Shown: positions 1 to 5,251 of the stretch, one piece after another
Layout of the letters: the number at the start of each line of letters is the position of its first letter
Position numbering within the stretch: position 1 is the first letter of the stretch
NCBI GenBank assembly: GCA_022360075.1
Contig: JAKSDN010000290.1
Span: forward strand, 1-8,872
DNA from: Kiloniellales bacterium
GTDB taxonomy: Bacteria; Pseudomonadota; Alphaproteobacteria; Kiloniellales; JAKSDN01
Direction of reading: 5' to 3'
DNA: 8,872 nt
Program-made: the position numbers and the translations under genes
Notes under the pieces: model-generated
What the model was told of the DNA's origin: nothing
The model's database searches: none
Seen by the model: only the letters and a program-made list of their open reading frames with translations

Positions 1-126
1 ATCCGGGCCCTGAGAAGGCGTGGGCAGCGGCCGCACCTGCCATGGCAGCGCTACCGCAGCCTCCTCAAGGTCTTTGTCCTGCCACCGCCACGGATCGTAC
101 ATGACTGGCGCTCCAAGACAGCCTAA
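1..126 (+). CDS. Group II intron reverse transcriptase/maturase, C-terminal end (partial)
   Basis: The first reading frame is open from base 1 to a TAA at 124-126 and gives 41 residues. They are basic, include the stretch LRRRGQRPHLPWQRY, then a proline-rich LPPPRIVHDW, and end SKTA. This arginine-rich block followed by a PPPRI-H segment is what I know from the C-termini of bacterial intron-encoded proteins. The position fits: the stop lies only 18 nt before domain V, as expected for a protein encoded in domain IV. The intact protein would reverse-transcribe the intron RNA and help it fold and splice. No paired cysteines or histidines of an HNH endonuclease domain appear in this tail, which suggests, without proving, an endonuclease-lacking type. 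The reverse-transcriptase motifs lie outside the window. Family assignment rests mainly on context and on this short tail. Confidence 0.78.
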   Translation: MRALRRRGQRPHLPWQRYRSLLKVFVLPPPRIVHDWRSKTA

Positions 127-144
127 TCAGGACACCCGGCGCAG

Positions 145-178
145 GAGCCGGATGCGGGAAAGCCGCACGTCCGGATCT
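145..178 (+). ncRNA. Group II intron domain V
   Basis: Domain V is the catalytic hairpin of group II introns, where the two metal ions are held. The catalytic AGC triad is at 146-148. The lower helix pairs 148-152 (CCGGA) with 170-174 (TCCGG), followed by a U153.G169 wobble. The two-base AC bulge is at 167-168. The upper helix pairs 154-157 with 163-166, capped by GAAA (158-161) plus one extra base, G162. Length is about 33-34 nt, the family norm. One oddity: if the basal pairs are 145-177 and 146-176, the triad G147 faces A175 instead of the usual U. Confidence 0.92.
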
Positions 179-180
179 GT

Positions 181-216
181 GAGGGGGGCGTCGGAAGACC
201 GGCGCCCCTACTCGAC
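181..216 (+). ncRNA. Group II intron domain VI with branch-point A210 and 3' splice site
   Basis: A long hairpin directly follows domain V. G181-A182-G183 pair with C211-T212-C213. G184 to G194 pair with C199 to T209 without interruption, allowing two G.U wobbles. The loop is AAGA (195-198). The only unpaired base in the stem is A210, the expected branch-point adenosine whose 2'-OH attacks the 5' splice site. Three bases (214-216, GAC) then lead to the inferred 3' splice site, so the 3' exon starts at C217. Confidence 0.9.
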
Positions 217-222
217 CAAGTG

Positions 223-280
223 AAGAGCCTCTTTGCCCCAAGCTCTTGTTCCGAAAGCAATCATTTTGGGTCAGGCTCTT
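223..280. repeat. 58-bp imperfect palindrome beside the intron junction
   Basis: AAGAGCCT (223-230) is repeated in inverted orientation as AGGCTCTT (273-280). Inside it CCCAA (237-241) pairs with TTGGG (266-270). AAGAGC (223-228) could instead pair with GCTCTT (242-247). The stretch is visibly less GC-rich than its surroundings. It lies between the intron end and the 3' end of the zinc-ribbon gene on the other strand. It could be a transcript-ending structure for that gene, although there is no clear T-tract, or a remnant of a small inverted-repeat element. The repeat arms are seen directly; the role is unknown. Confidence 0.5.
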
Positions 281-328
281 AGGGATTTCGCGGCGGAAGT
301 CACAGGTCGAGACCTGCATTCTCCCGGC

Positions 329-607
329 TCAATCGTGCCGCGCTACCTGGCCGAGTCCCGGCCAGGCGGGGCGGGTGGCGACGTCCTTGCTGCCGCAGTC
401 CGAGCAGCGGAGCTGGGCGCCGACCTCCGGCACCGGCCAATCGTCACCCAGGCGCTCGGCGAGCGTCGCGATCGCCATCACCGCGTTGTGTCCGCAGCGG
501 TTGCACCAGCAGAACACGTCGATGCCGGCCTCGCGCAGCTCGCCGAGCGCCGTGGCGCGCTGTTGCCGGTCCTGCTCCCGCTCGCTCGCTCGCTTGACGC
601 CGCCCAT
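329..607 (-). CDS. Small zinc-ribbon-like protein of unknown function
   Basis: The reading frame gives 92 residues from the ATG at 605-607. Cysteines are arranged as C33-x-C35-x2-C38 with H40, and C68-x2-C71, so two CxxC knuckles about 30 residues apart could bind one zinc ion as a zinc ribbon. The N-terminal 20 residues are highly charged, and there is no signal peptide or membrane segment, so it is probably cytoplasmic. I do not recognise a named family. An upstream ATG at 656-658 would add 17 hydrophobic residues encoded by an AT-rich stretch with an operator-like inverted repeat, so I prefer the downstream start, though neither has a good ribosome site. The gene follows the DUF2794 gene on the same strand after 117 nt. 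Opposite-strand frames here lack any recognisable motif, whereas the paired cysteines support this strand. Confidence 0.65.
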   Translation of the reverse strand: MGGVKRASEREQDRQQRATALGELREAGIDVFCWCNRCGHNAVMAIATLAERLGDDWPVPEVGAQLRCSDCGSKDVATRPAWPGLGQVARHD

Positions 608-614
608 CTCGACC

Positions 615-650
615 GTTCGATATAGACTCAAAGTTATAATCGAACATAAC
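615..650. promoter_or_regulatory. Overlapping inverted repeats upstream of the zinc-ribbon gene (possible operator/promoter)
   Basis: GTTCGAT (615-621) and ATCGAAC (639-645) form a perfect 7-bp inverted repeat with a 17-bp spacer. A second pair, GTTAT (633-637) and ATAAC (646-650), overlaps it. The region is an AT-rich island in GC-rich DNA, 8 to 43 bp before the chosen ATG of the minus-strand gene, and on that strand contains a TATAAC hexamer. I found no well-spaced -35 box. A regulator site is an inference from symmetry and position alone. Confidence 0.35.
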
Positions 651-724
651 AAGAACATCGTCGCCGATCAAGCGGCGCGAGCGGCGGCGTGGCGAACCTT
701 CGGCTGTGGTGTTGGAGGCTTCTG

Positions 725-1084
725 TCAGAACCAGCCGGCGCGGACCACGTCGAGCTTGCGCTCGAAGACCTTCAGCGCTTCGGCGATGGTCTTGGCCCGC
801 TTGAGGCGCGCGGTTCCCGAGAAGACCAGGTACTCCGCAGGCGCATCGGCCTTGTTGATGCGCTTGGCGATCGAGAAGATCGGCCGGTCGTGGGTGTGGC
901 GGAACACGGAGAAAACGGCCATGCCTGCCTGGCGGTCGATGGCGTAGTCGCGCCATTCGCCGCTGGCGACTCTGCGGCTGTAGAGGGAAAGAAGCTGATT
1001 GAGCTCGTAACGCGTGAAAAACGTCGCGTGTTTGCTCGGCCTAGCGCGGCGCCTGACATCTTCGAGGCGATAGACCTTGCCCAT
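725..1084 (-). CDS. DUF2794 family protein
   Basis: This 119-residue protein matches the DUF2794 family as I know it: small alphaproteobacterial proteins of about 100-120 residues with no established function. The diagnostic core is FTRYELNQLLSLYSRRVA (about 23-40), then GEWRDYAID (42-50), AVFSVFRH (56-63), and a C-terminal segment with LKRAKTIAEALKVFERKL (about 94-111). It has no signal peptide, membrane segment or catalytic motif, so it is probably cytoplasmic. The ATG at 1082-1084 is preceded on the minus strand by GGGAGGT about 12 nt upstream, a slightly long but plausible ribosome site. The zinc-ribbon gene lies downstream on the same strand and the lipoprotein gene upstream, both separated by more than 100 nt, so they need not form one operon. 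The family call is good; the function is unknown. Confidence 0.87.
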   Translation of the reverse strand: MGKVYRLEDVRRRARPSKHATFFTRYELNQLLSLYSRRVASGEWRDYAIDRQAGMAVFSVFRHTHDRPIFSIAKRINKADAPAEYLVFSGTARLKRAKTIAEALKVFERKLDVVRAGWF

Positions 1085-1222
1085 CTCGGCGCGCCGGACC
1101 TCCCAACCGTTATCCTGTTCTTGGGCTTAGTTTTGCCGAAATCACCGCTGCCGTCCAGGACAGACTAGTGGGCGATCGACGGCTTCCGGGGCCGCGCGGG
1201 GCGCCGGGAACGGGGCCGGAAC

Positions 1223-1570
1223 TCAGTCGAGACGGGCGTATTCGCTGGCCAGCGGATCGGGCCGGCTGTAGCAGGTCACCTCGCCCAGCGTGCGATAGCA
1301 GAACGGACCGCTGCCTTCGCCGCCGTCGAGCGAGGCGAGGGCCTCGCGGTCGAGCACGCCCGCCTTCGGCTGGCAGTAATCCTGGCCTTGGGACATCTTG
1401 ACGGCGGAGCATTCCTCGCCGGTGAGCCAGGAGACCACGTGATCGGTCGGCGTCTTCTTGGTGGTGGACAGGGTGGTGAGGCTGGCGACCACCATGCCTG
1501 GGCCGGTGGTGAAGAAGGTGCAGCCCGACAAGCCCAGGAGGGCGACGAAGACGATGCTGATCCGGGCCAT
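1223..1570 (-). CDS. Small predicted lipoprotein, unknown function
   Basis: From the ATG at 1568-1570 the protein has 115 residues. It begins with a short basic and hydrophobic signal (MARISIVFVALLGLSGC) with a lipobox LSGC ending at Cys17, so it should be lipidated and anchored in a membrane facing the periplasm. The mature part has five further cysteines (C54, C66, C91, C100 and the nearby CYS/CYR contexts), which could form disulfides there. I recognise no known domain. The start is well supported: AGGAGG lies on the minus strand about 6-12 nt before the ATG. The open frame extends far upstream, to 2086, but that part is antisense to the thioredoxin-fold gene and lacks a signal peptide. 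The gene is divergent from the thioredoxin-fold gene, and both may deal with periplasmic or redox conditions, though that is speculation. Confidence 0.75.
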   Translation of the reverse strand: MARISIVFVALLGLSGCTFFTTGPGMVVASLTTLSTTKKTPTDHVVSWLTGEECSAVKMSQGQDYCQPKAGVLDREALASLDGGEGSGPFCYRTLGEVTCYSRPDPLASEYARLD

Positions 1571-1603
1571 ACCTGGTCCTCCTCGCGATGCGGCGCCGGG
1601 CCT

Positions 1604-1622
1604 GCGGAACGCGCTGTTCCGC
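1604..1622 (-). promoter_or_regulatory. Hairpin in the leader of the lipoprotein gene
   Basis: GCGGAAC (1604-1610) and GTTCCGC (1616-1622) form a perfect 7-bp stem with a 5-nt loop, extendable by two more pairs beyond one mismatch. It lies 34-52 nt before the lipoprotein ATG and would sit in its mRNA leader if transcription starts in the AT-rich patch at 1665-1690. No T-run follows, so it is not a standard terminator. Any regulatory role is inferred. Confidence 0.35.
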
Positions 1623-1640
1623 CGGGCGCTGCAGGCGCCA

Positions 1641-1671
1641 TTGACCCGAAGTGTCGCCTCTGCGAGTAAAT
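1641..1671 (+). promoter_or_regulatory. Possible promoter for the thioredoxin-fold gene
   Basis: TTGACC (1641-1646) resembles a -35 box. It is followed by an AT-rich patch around 1665-1674 (AGTAAATAAA) in which GTAAAT at 1666-1671 could act as a -10 box with a rather long 19-nt spacing. It lies in the divergent interval about 90 nt before the ATG at 1760. The match is loose and no transcription start can be seen. Confidence 0.3.
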
Positions 1672-1759
1672 AAAGCGTAAGGCATAAGACGGCCGCGTCG
1701 CCCCTCGCGGGCAGGCCCGGATGGCCCCGACGGACAGGCCGCCCAGAGGGAGACATGGC

Positions 1760-2311
1760 ATGGCAGCGGTACCCCCGATCTGCGAATTCGGCTGGAAGGC
1801 CGTGGATTTCGCGCTCGAAGGCACGGACGGCAAGACCTACGGCTTGCAGGACGTGCGCGGCCCGAACGGCACGCTGGTGATGTTCATCTGCAACCACTGC
1901 CCCTACGTCCGCTCCGTGATCGACCGCATCGTGCGCGACGTCAAGGAGCTCCAGGCCGAGGGCATCGGCGCCATCGCGATCATGTCGAACGATACGGAGA
2001 ACTATCCCGAGGACTCCTTCGAGAACATGAGGCTCTTCGCCGCCGAGCACGACTTCGCCATGCCCTACGTGATCGACCGCAGCCAAGAGGTGGCGCGCGC
2101 CTACGACGCGGTCTGCACACCGGATTTCTTCGGCTTCAACAAGGACCTGGAGCTGCAGTACCGCGGCCGGCTCGACGAATCCAAGACGACGCCGGTGCCG
2201 GGGGCTAAGCGGGAGCTCTACGAGGCCATGCTCGAGGTCGCCAGAGAGGGCAGGGGACCGAGCAAGCAGATCGCCTCCATGGGCTGCTCGATCAAGTGGC
2301 GGGCGGCCTGA
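1760..2311 (+). CDS. PRX_like1 / thioredoxin-fold family protein
   Basis: The product is 183 residues. It has a thioredoxin fold of the peroxiredoxin-like PRX_like1 type, a group with a CxxC motif known mostly from sequence. Here it is FICNHCPYV with C44 and C47. The strand-helix pattern around it (LVMFICNHC, then GIGAIAIMSND at 68-78) and the probable cis-proline P121 in VCTPDFFGF fit a thiol-disulfide or peroxide-related redox protein. The C-terminal SMGCSIKW (173-180) is typical of the group and adds C176; C119 is also present. No signal peptide is visible, so it should be cytoplasmic. I chose the ATG at 1760 because AGAGGGA at 1745-1751 gives a good ribosome site 8 nt away; an upstream ATG at 1721 would add 13 unlikely residues. 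Substrate and electron donor are unknown. Confidence 0.87.
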   Translation: MAAVPPICEFGWKAVDFALEGTDGKTYGLQDVRGPNGTLVMFICNHCPYVRSVIDRIVRDVKELQAEGIGAIAIMSNDTENYPEDSFENMRLFAAEHDFAMPYVIDRSQEVARAYDAVCTPDFFGFNKDLELQYRGRLDESKTTPVPGAKRELYEAMLEVAREGRGPSKQIASMGCSIKWRAA

Positions 2312-2456
2312 CGTAGCCTCGGGTCACGCTCGCACGGCAAAGCTTTCTTAAGCAGAATTCGCTACGACGGCAGCGTCGCAAGCAAGGCTGGCGTTCGGAC
2401 GGTAAGCGGTGCCGCGCCGGTCGGCCTCGCCGCGGATGGTCTGGCCGAGGGAAGAC

Positions 2457-2494
2457 GTCTGGGTCCAGACATCGCTTGGTTCGCCCTTGGTCTG
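2457..2494. repeat. Three GTCTG/CAGAC arms upstream of the PAS-GGDEF-EAL gene
   Basis: GTCTGG (2457-2462) and CCAGAC (2465-2470) form a tight inverted repeat with a 2-bp centre. CAGAC (2466-2470) can alternatively pair with GTCTG (2490-2494). These arms lie 17-54 bp before the ATG at 2511, in the place of an operator or a switchable mRNA leader. Sequence symmetry is seen directly; function is inferred and may be chance. Confidence 0.3.
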
Positions 2495-2510
2495 ACAAAG
2501 TTGAACCCGG

Positions 2511-4388
2511 ATGGCGCAGGTCGACGACGCGTCGGGATCGCTAGCGTCAAGATGGCGCCGCCGTCTGGCGCGCGCGACGGGGTGGGCTTTCACCGCGGTC
2601 ACCGGACCGGCTTCGCGCCTCTGGCGCCGAGCCTACAGCCGTCTCGTGCAGGAGCCTGCCCAGCGCCGCTTCGAGTCTCTCATGGGCTCGGTCGTCGAGT
2701 GCGCCTTCGACGGCATCATTACGGTGCGGGAAGATGGCGCGATCGGCACCGCGAACGAGGCCGCCCACGCCATCTTCGGCTATGGCGGCGGCGCGCTGAT
2801 CGGCCGCCCGCTCGGTGAGTTCCTGCCGGAGCTGCTGGCCGAGGAGGAAGGCGGCACCGGTCTGAGGATCGGCTTGGGGACCTGGGAGTATGAGGGACGG
2901 CGCCGCGACGGCGAGCTCTTTCCCGTGGAGCTTTCGGTCAGCGAGATTCGGCGCGGCGGTACAAGGCTCATGATCGCGATCCTGCGCGACGTGACTGTCC
3001 GCAAGACCCAGATCAGCGAGCTTCAGTATCAGGCCACCCACGACGCCCTGACCGGGCTGCCCAACCGCATGCTGCTGATGGACCGCTTGGAGCGGGCCGT
3101 GGCCTTGGCGAAGCGCGAGAACAAGGCCTTGGGACTCCTGCTGCTGGATCTCGATCAGTTCAAATCGATCAACGATACCTTGGGCCACAAGGTCGGCGAC
3201 CTGCTGCTGCGTGACGTCGCGAAGCGCCTACAGGAGCCGCTCCGCGATTCCGATACGATCGCGCGCATCGGCGGCGACGAGTTTTCGGTGCTCTTGCCGA
3301 CGGCCTCGAGCCAGCTCTGGGCCGAGCGTGTTGCCAAGCGCATCACCCAGTCCTTCAAGAAGCCCTTTCAGGTTCGGGGGCTTTCGCTCGAGGTCGGGGT
3401 GAGCGTCGGCATCGCGATGTATCCGCGCCACGCGACAGGGCCGGACGCCCTGCTGCAATGCGCCGACGTCGCCATGTACCAGGCCAAGGAAGCGCGCGTC
3501 GGCTATGCGGTCTACGACCAGGGCCGCGACGAGAACAGCGTGCGTCATCTGAGTCTGTCCGGCGAGTTGCGCCAAGCCATCGAGCAGGGACAGCTCACCT
3601 TCTATTATCAGCCGAAGCTCGATCTGCGCTCCGGCCGGCCTTGCGGCGTCGAGGCGCTGATCCGCTGGGATCATCCGACCTTGGGCCTGGTTCCGCCGGA
3701 CGAGTTCGTCCTCCAGGCCGAGCAGACCGGATTGATCGAGCCCCTGACCCGCTGGGCCTTCGATACGACCCTGCACCAGCTCCGAGCCTGGGATCGCAAG
3801 GGCGTGAGGGTCGGGCTTTCCATCAATCTCTCCGCGCGCAATCTGCACGACAACAAGCTCCCCGACCGGCTCGCCTGGCTCGCTCAGAACCTGAGCCTCG
3901 ACCGGCGGCGGATCTGTCTGGAGATCACCGAAAGCGCCATCGTCATCGACCCGGAAAGCGCGCTGGACGTCGTGCGCCGCCTCCATGCCCACGGCTTCCG
4001 GCTGTCCATCGACGACTTCGGCACCGGCTATTCCTCGCTCAACTACCTCAAGCGCCTGCCGGTCCATGAGCTGAAGATCGACAAGTCCTTCGTGATGAAC
4101 ATGACCCGCAACGAGGCGGACGCGGTCATCGTGCGCTCGACGATCGATCTGGCCCACAACCTCGGCCTCGAGGTCGTGGCCGAGGGGATCGAGACCGAGG
4201 AGCATCAGCAGCTCTTGAGGGGCCTCGGCTGCGACATCGGCCAGGGCTTTTTCATCAGCCGCCCCATTCGCAGCGATCAGACCACGGCTTGGCTGGAGCG
4301 GTCCTTCGACCACGCGGTCGATGGCGCGGGCGACGCAGGGGCCAGGTCTGCGGGCTCAGGCCTTCGGCAGAAAAGGCTCCAGGGGTGA
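2511..4388 (+). CDS. PAS-GGDEF-EAL cyclic-di-GMP signalling protein
   Basis: This 625-residue protein makes and/or breaks down the second messenger cyclic di-GMP. An arginine-rich N-terminus (about 14-47) precedes a PAS sensor domain (about 52-165), the GGDEF domain (about 170-335) and the EAL domain (about 350-595). The GGDEF signature is intact (RIGGDEF, 252-258), and an RxxD inhibitory site (R245-D248) lies exactly five residues before it. The EAL metal and catalytic set is also present: E381, N439, E471, D501-D502, K522, E558 and Q578. Both activities therefore look possible. No transmembrane helix is evident, so it is probably cytosolic, with PAS sensing an unknown signal. An in-frame TGA at 2502-2504 limits the start to ATG 2511; its ribosome site is weak. 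The 3' end overlaps the converging oxygenase gene by 33 bp, encoding a low-complexity tail after about residue 600. Confidence 0.96.
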   Translation: MAQVDDASGSLASRWRRRLARATGWAFTAVTGPASRLWRRAYSRLVQEPAQRRFESLMGSVVECAFDGIITVREDGAIGTANEAAHAIFGYGGGALIGRPLGEFLPELLAEEEGGTGLRIGLGTWEYEGRRRDGELFPVELSVSEIRRGGTRLMIAILRDVTVRKTQISELQYQATHDALTGLPNRMLLMDRLERAVALAKRENKALGLLLLDLDQFKSINDTLGHKVGDLLLRDVAKRLQEPLRDSDTIARIGGDEFSVLLPTASSQLWAERVAKRITQSFKKPFQVRGLSLEVGVSVGIAMYPRHATGPDALLQCADVAMYQAKEARVGYAVYDQGRDENSVRHLSLSGELRQAIEQGQLTFYYQPKLDLRSGRPCGVEALIRWDHPTLGLVPPDEFVLQAEQTGLIEPLTRWAFDTTLHQLRAWDRKGVRVGLSINLSARNLHDNKLPDRLAWLAQNLSLDRRRICLEITESAIVIDPESALDVVRRLHAHGFRLSIDDFGTGYSSLNYLKRLPVHELKIDKSFVMNMTRNEADAVIVRSTIDLAHNLGLEVVAEGIETEEHQQLLRGLGCDIGQGFFISRPIRSDQTTAWLERSFDHAVDGAGDAGARSAGSGLRQKRLQG

Positions 4389-5033
4389 GCCCGGCAAAGG
4401 CACGGCGTTCATGTTCCAGGAAACCGTGATCCGCGGCCGGTTCCCGCCATAGGGGTTGACGCAATGCACGAGCTCGCTGGGAAACAGCAGCAGCGTGCCG
4501 GCGCGCATCTCGGGCTGGAGCGGGTTGGTCATGCGCTGCTCCTCGATCTGGCAGCAGTCCGGATACCGCGGATCGACGAAGCAGAAACGCCCGGCGTTGA
4601 TGTCCTCCGGGTCTTCCTCGCCCGCGTCCAGGCAATAGACCAGGCTCGCCGTCGAGCGCGTGTGGCTGTGCGGCGCGATGTAGTCGCCCTTTCGGTAGAC
4701 ATTGACCCAGGCGATATCGACCACGGCGCGCTCGTCGCCGGTGGCGAGGCGGAACAAGGCCTTGGCCCGCTCGTTCAGGAGTTGCGCCTCGGCGCTGTCC
4801 CACTGGTCGAGGTGATAGAGCTTGGTGCCGCCGAGCGACCGGCTGTACTGGGCGGACCAGCGGGGGTCTTGCGCCATCTCGAGGACGCGGGCGATCAGGG
4901 CCGGATGGTAGGCCTCTGTGTCGGTGAAGACCGTGCGCAGGATCGTTCTCTGCTTGTCGCGCGAAAGCACCCGCTGGCCCTCGGGCCAGACGGGCACCGG
5001 CTGCTGGCTGACCTGCACGATCTCGCCGGCCAT
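4356..5033 (-). CDS. Putative Fe(II)/2-oxoglutarate-dependent oxygenase (2OG-FeII_Oxy_5-like)
   Basis: The 225-residue product resembles the small non-haem iron oxygenase-like proteins of the 2OG-FeII_Oxy_5/TIGR02466 type. Their pattern is W-x-N, a histidine pair, a V-Y segment, an F-x-DPR segment, then G-x-L-x-LFPS-x-L-x-H-x-V-x-P and R-I-x-x-S-x-N. All appear here: WVNVY (109-113), PHSH (121-124), LVYCL (131-135), FVDPR (152-156), GTLLLFPSELVHCVNP (179-194) and RITVSWN (201-207). H122/H124 and H190 are candidate metal ligands, and R201, 11 residues after H190, is the likely 2-oxoglutarate binder. The first motif is HxH rather than the classical HxD/E. It has no signal peptide. On the minus strand GGGGAGGT precedes the ATG and supports this start. 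The substrate is unknown. It converges on and overlaps the PAS-GGDEF-EAL gene. Confidence 0.78.
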   Translation of the reverse strand: MAGEIVQVSQQPVPVWPEGQRVLSRDKQRTILRTVFTDTEAYHPALIARVLEMAQDPRWSAQYSRSLGGTKLYHLDQWDSAEAQLLNERAKALFRLATGDERAVVDIAWVNVYRKGDYIAPHSHTRSTASLVYCLDAGEEDPEDINAGRFCFVDPRYPDCCQIEEQRMTNPLQPEMRAGTLLLFPSELVHCVNPYGGNRPRITVSWNMNAVPLPGSPLEPFLPKA

Positions 5034-5198
5034 GACGCCTACCTCGACCTCCCCTGACCCCCTTCGAAGCCGCGCCCTCGAACGCGGCTGTCCTGGATCT
5101 CCGCCGAAGCGTCATCTCTAGCCGATCGGGCCCGGGGTTGCATCCTCGGAAGCTTGGATTCCGGGGCTTTTCAGGCCTTTATCGAGGGACCGGGCCGA

Positions 5199-5204
5199 GA
5201 TAAT
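5199..5204 (+). promoter_or_regulatory. Possible -10 box for the TPR_21-bamB-der run
   Basis: GATAAT matches the TATAAT consensus at five of six positions in an otherwise GC-rich divergent interval (5034-5251), about 48 nt before the GTG start at 5252. The T-rich stretch 5178-5183 upstream is a poor -35 box at 15-nt spacing, so the promoter is tentative. Confidence 0.4.
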
Positions 5205-5251
5205 GTAGCGCCCCCTCCGCAGGCACTCAGAAACCACATTCAGGATCGGCC

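Larger units (their letters stand above)
1..216 (+). mobile_element. Group II intron, 3' portion (continues beyond the left edge)
   Basis: This is the 3' end of a self-splicing, retromobile group II intron. In order it shows the end of an intron-encoded reverse transcriptase/maturase reading frame (stop at 124-126), a domain V hairpin (about 145-178) and a domain VI hairpin (181-213) with a single unpaired A at 210. The intron should end at C216, because the bulged A is then 7 nt from the 3' end and the intron ends in AC, matching the family's usual AY ending. The 5' part, including domain I and the catalytic half of the reverse transcriptase, lies outside the window, so I cannot say whether the element is complete. 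Nothing visible suggests decay: the domain VI stem is almost fully paired. The RNA-structure identification is strong; the exact 3' boundary is inferred from family rules. Confidence 0.9.

Noticed and set aside
246..947. Long plus-strand open frame (233 codons) across the left small genes
   Set aside because: It runs antisense to the zinc-ribbon and DUF2794 genes, has no recognisable domain, and reflects the stop-poor nature of GC-rich DNA.
1184..1221. TTCCGG...CCGGAA inverted repeat after the lipoprotein gene as a terminator
   Set aside because: Only 6 bp pair across a 26-nt GC-rich loop and there is no T-tract on either strand.
1571..2086. Upstream extension of the minus-strand lipoprotein frame
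   Set aside because: The extension is antisense to the PRX_like1 gene, whereas the ATG at 1568-1570 has an AGGAGG site and begins a proper lipoprotein signal.
2312..2366. CGTAGC/GCTACG inverted repeat after the PRX_like1 gene as a terminator
   Set aside because: The arms are short and 43 nt apart and no T-run follows, so chance is a sufficient explanation.
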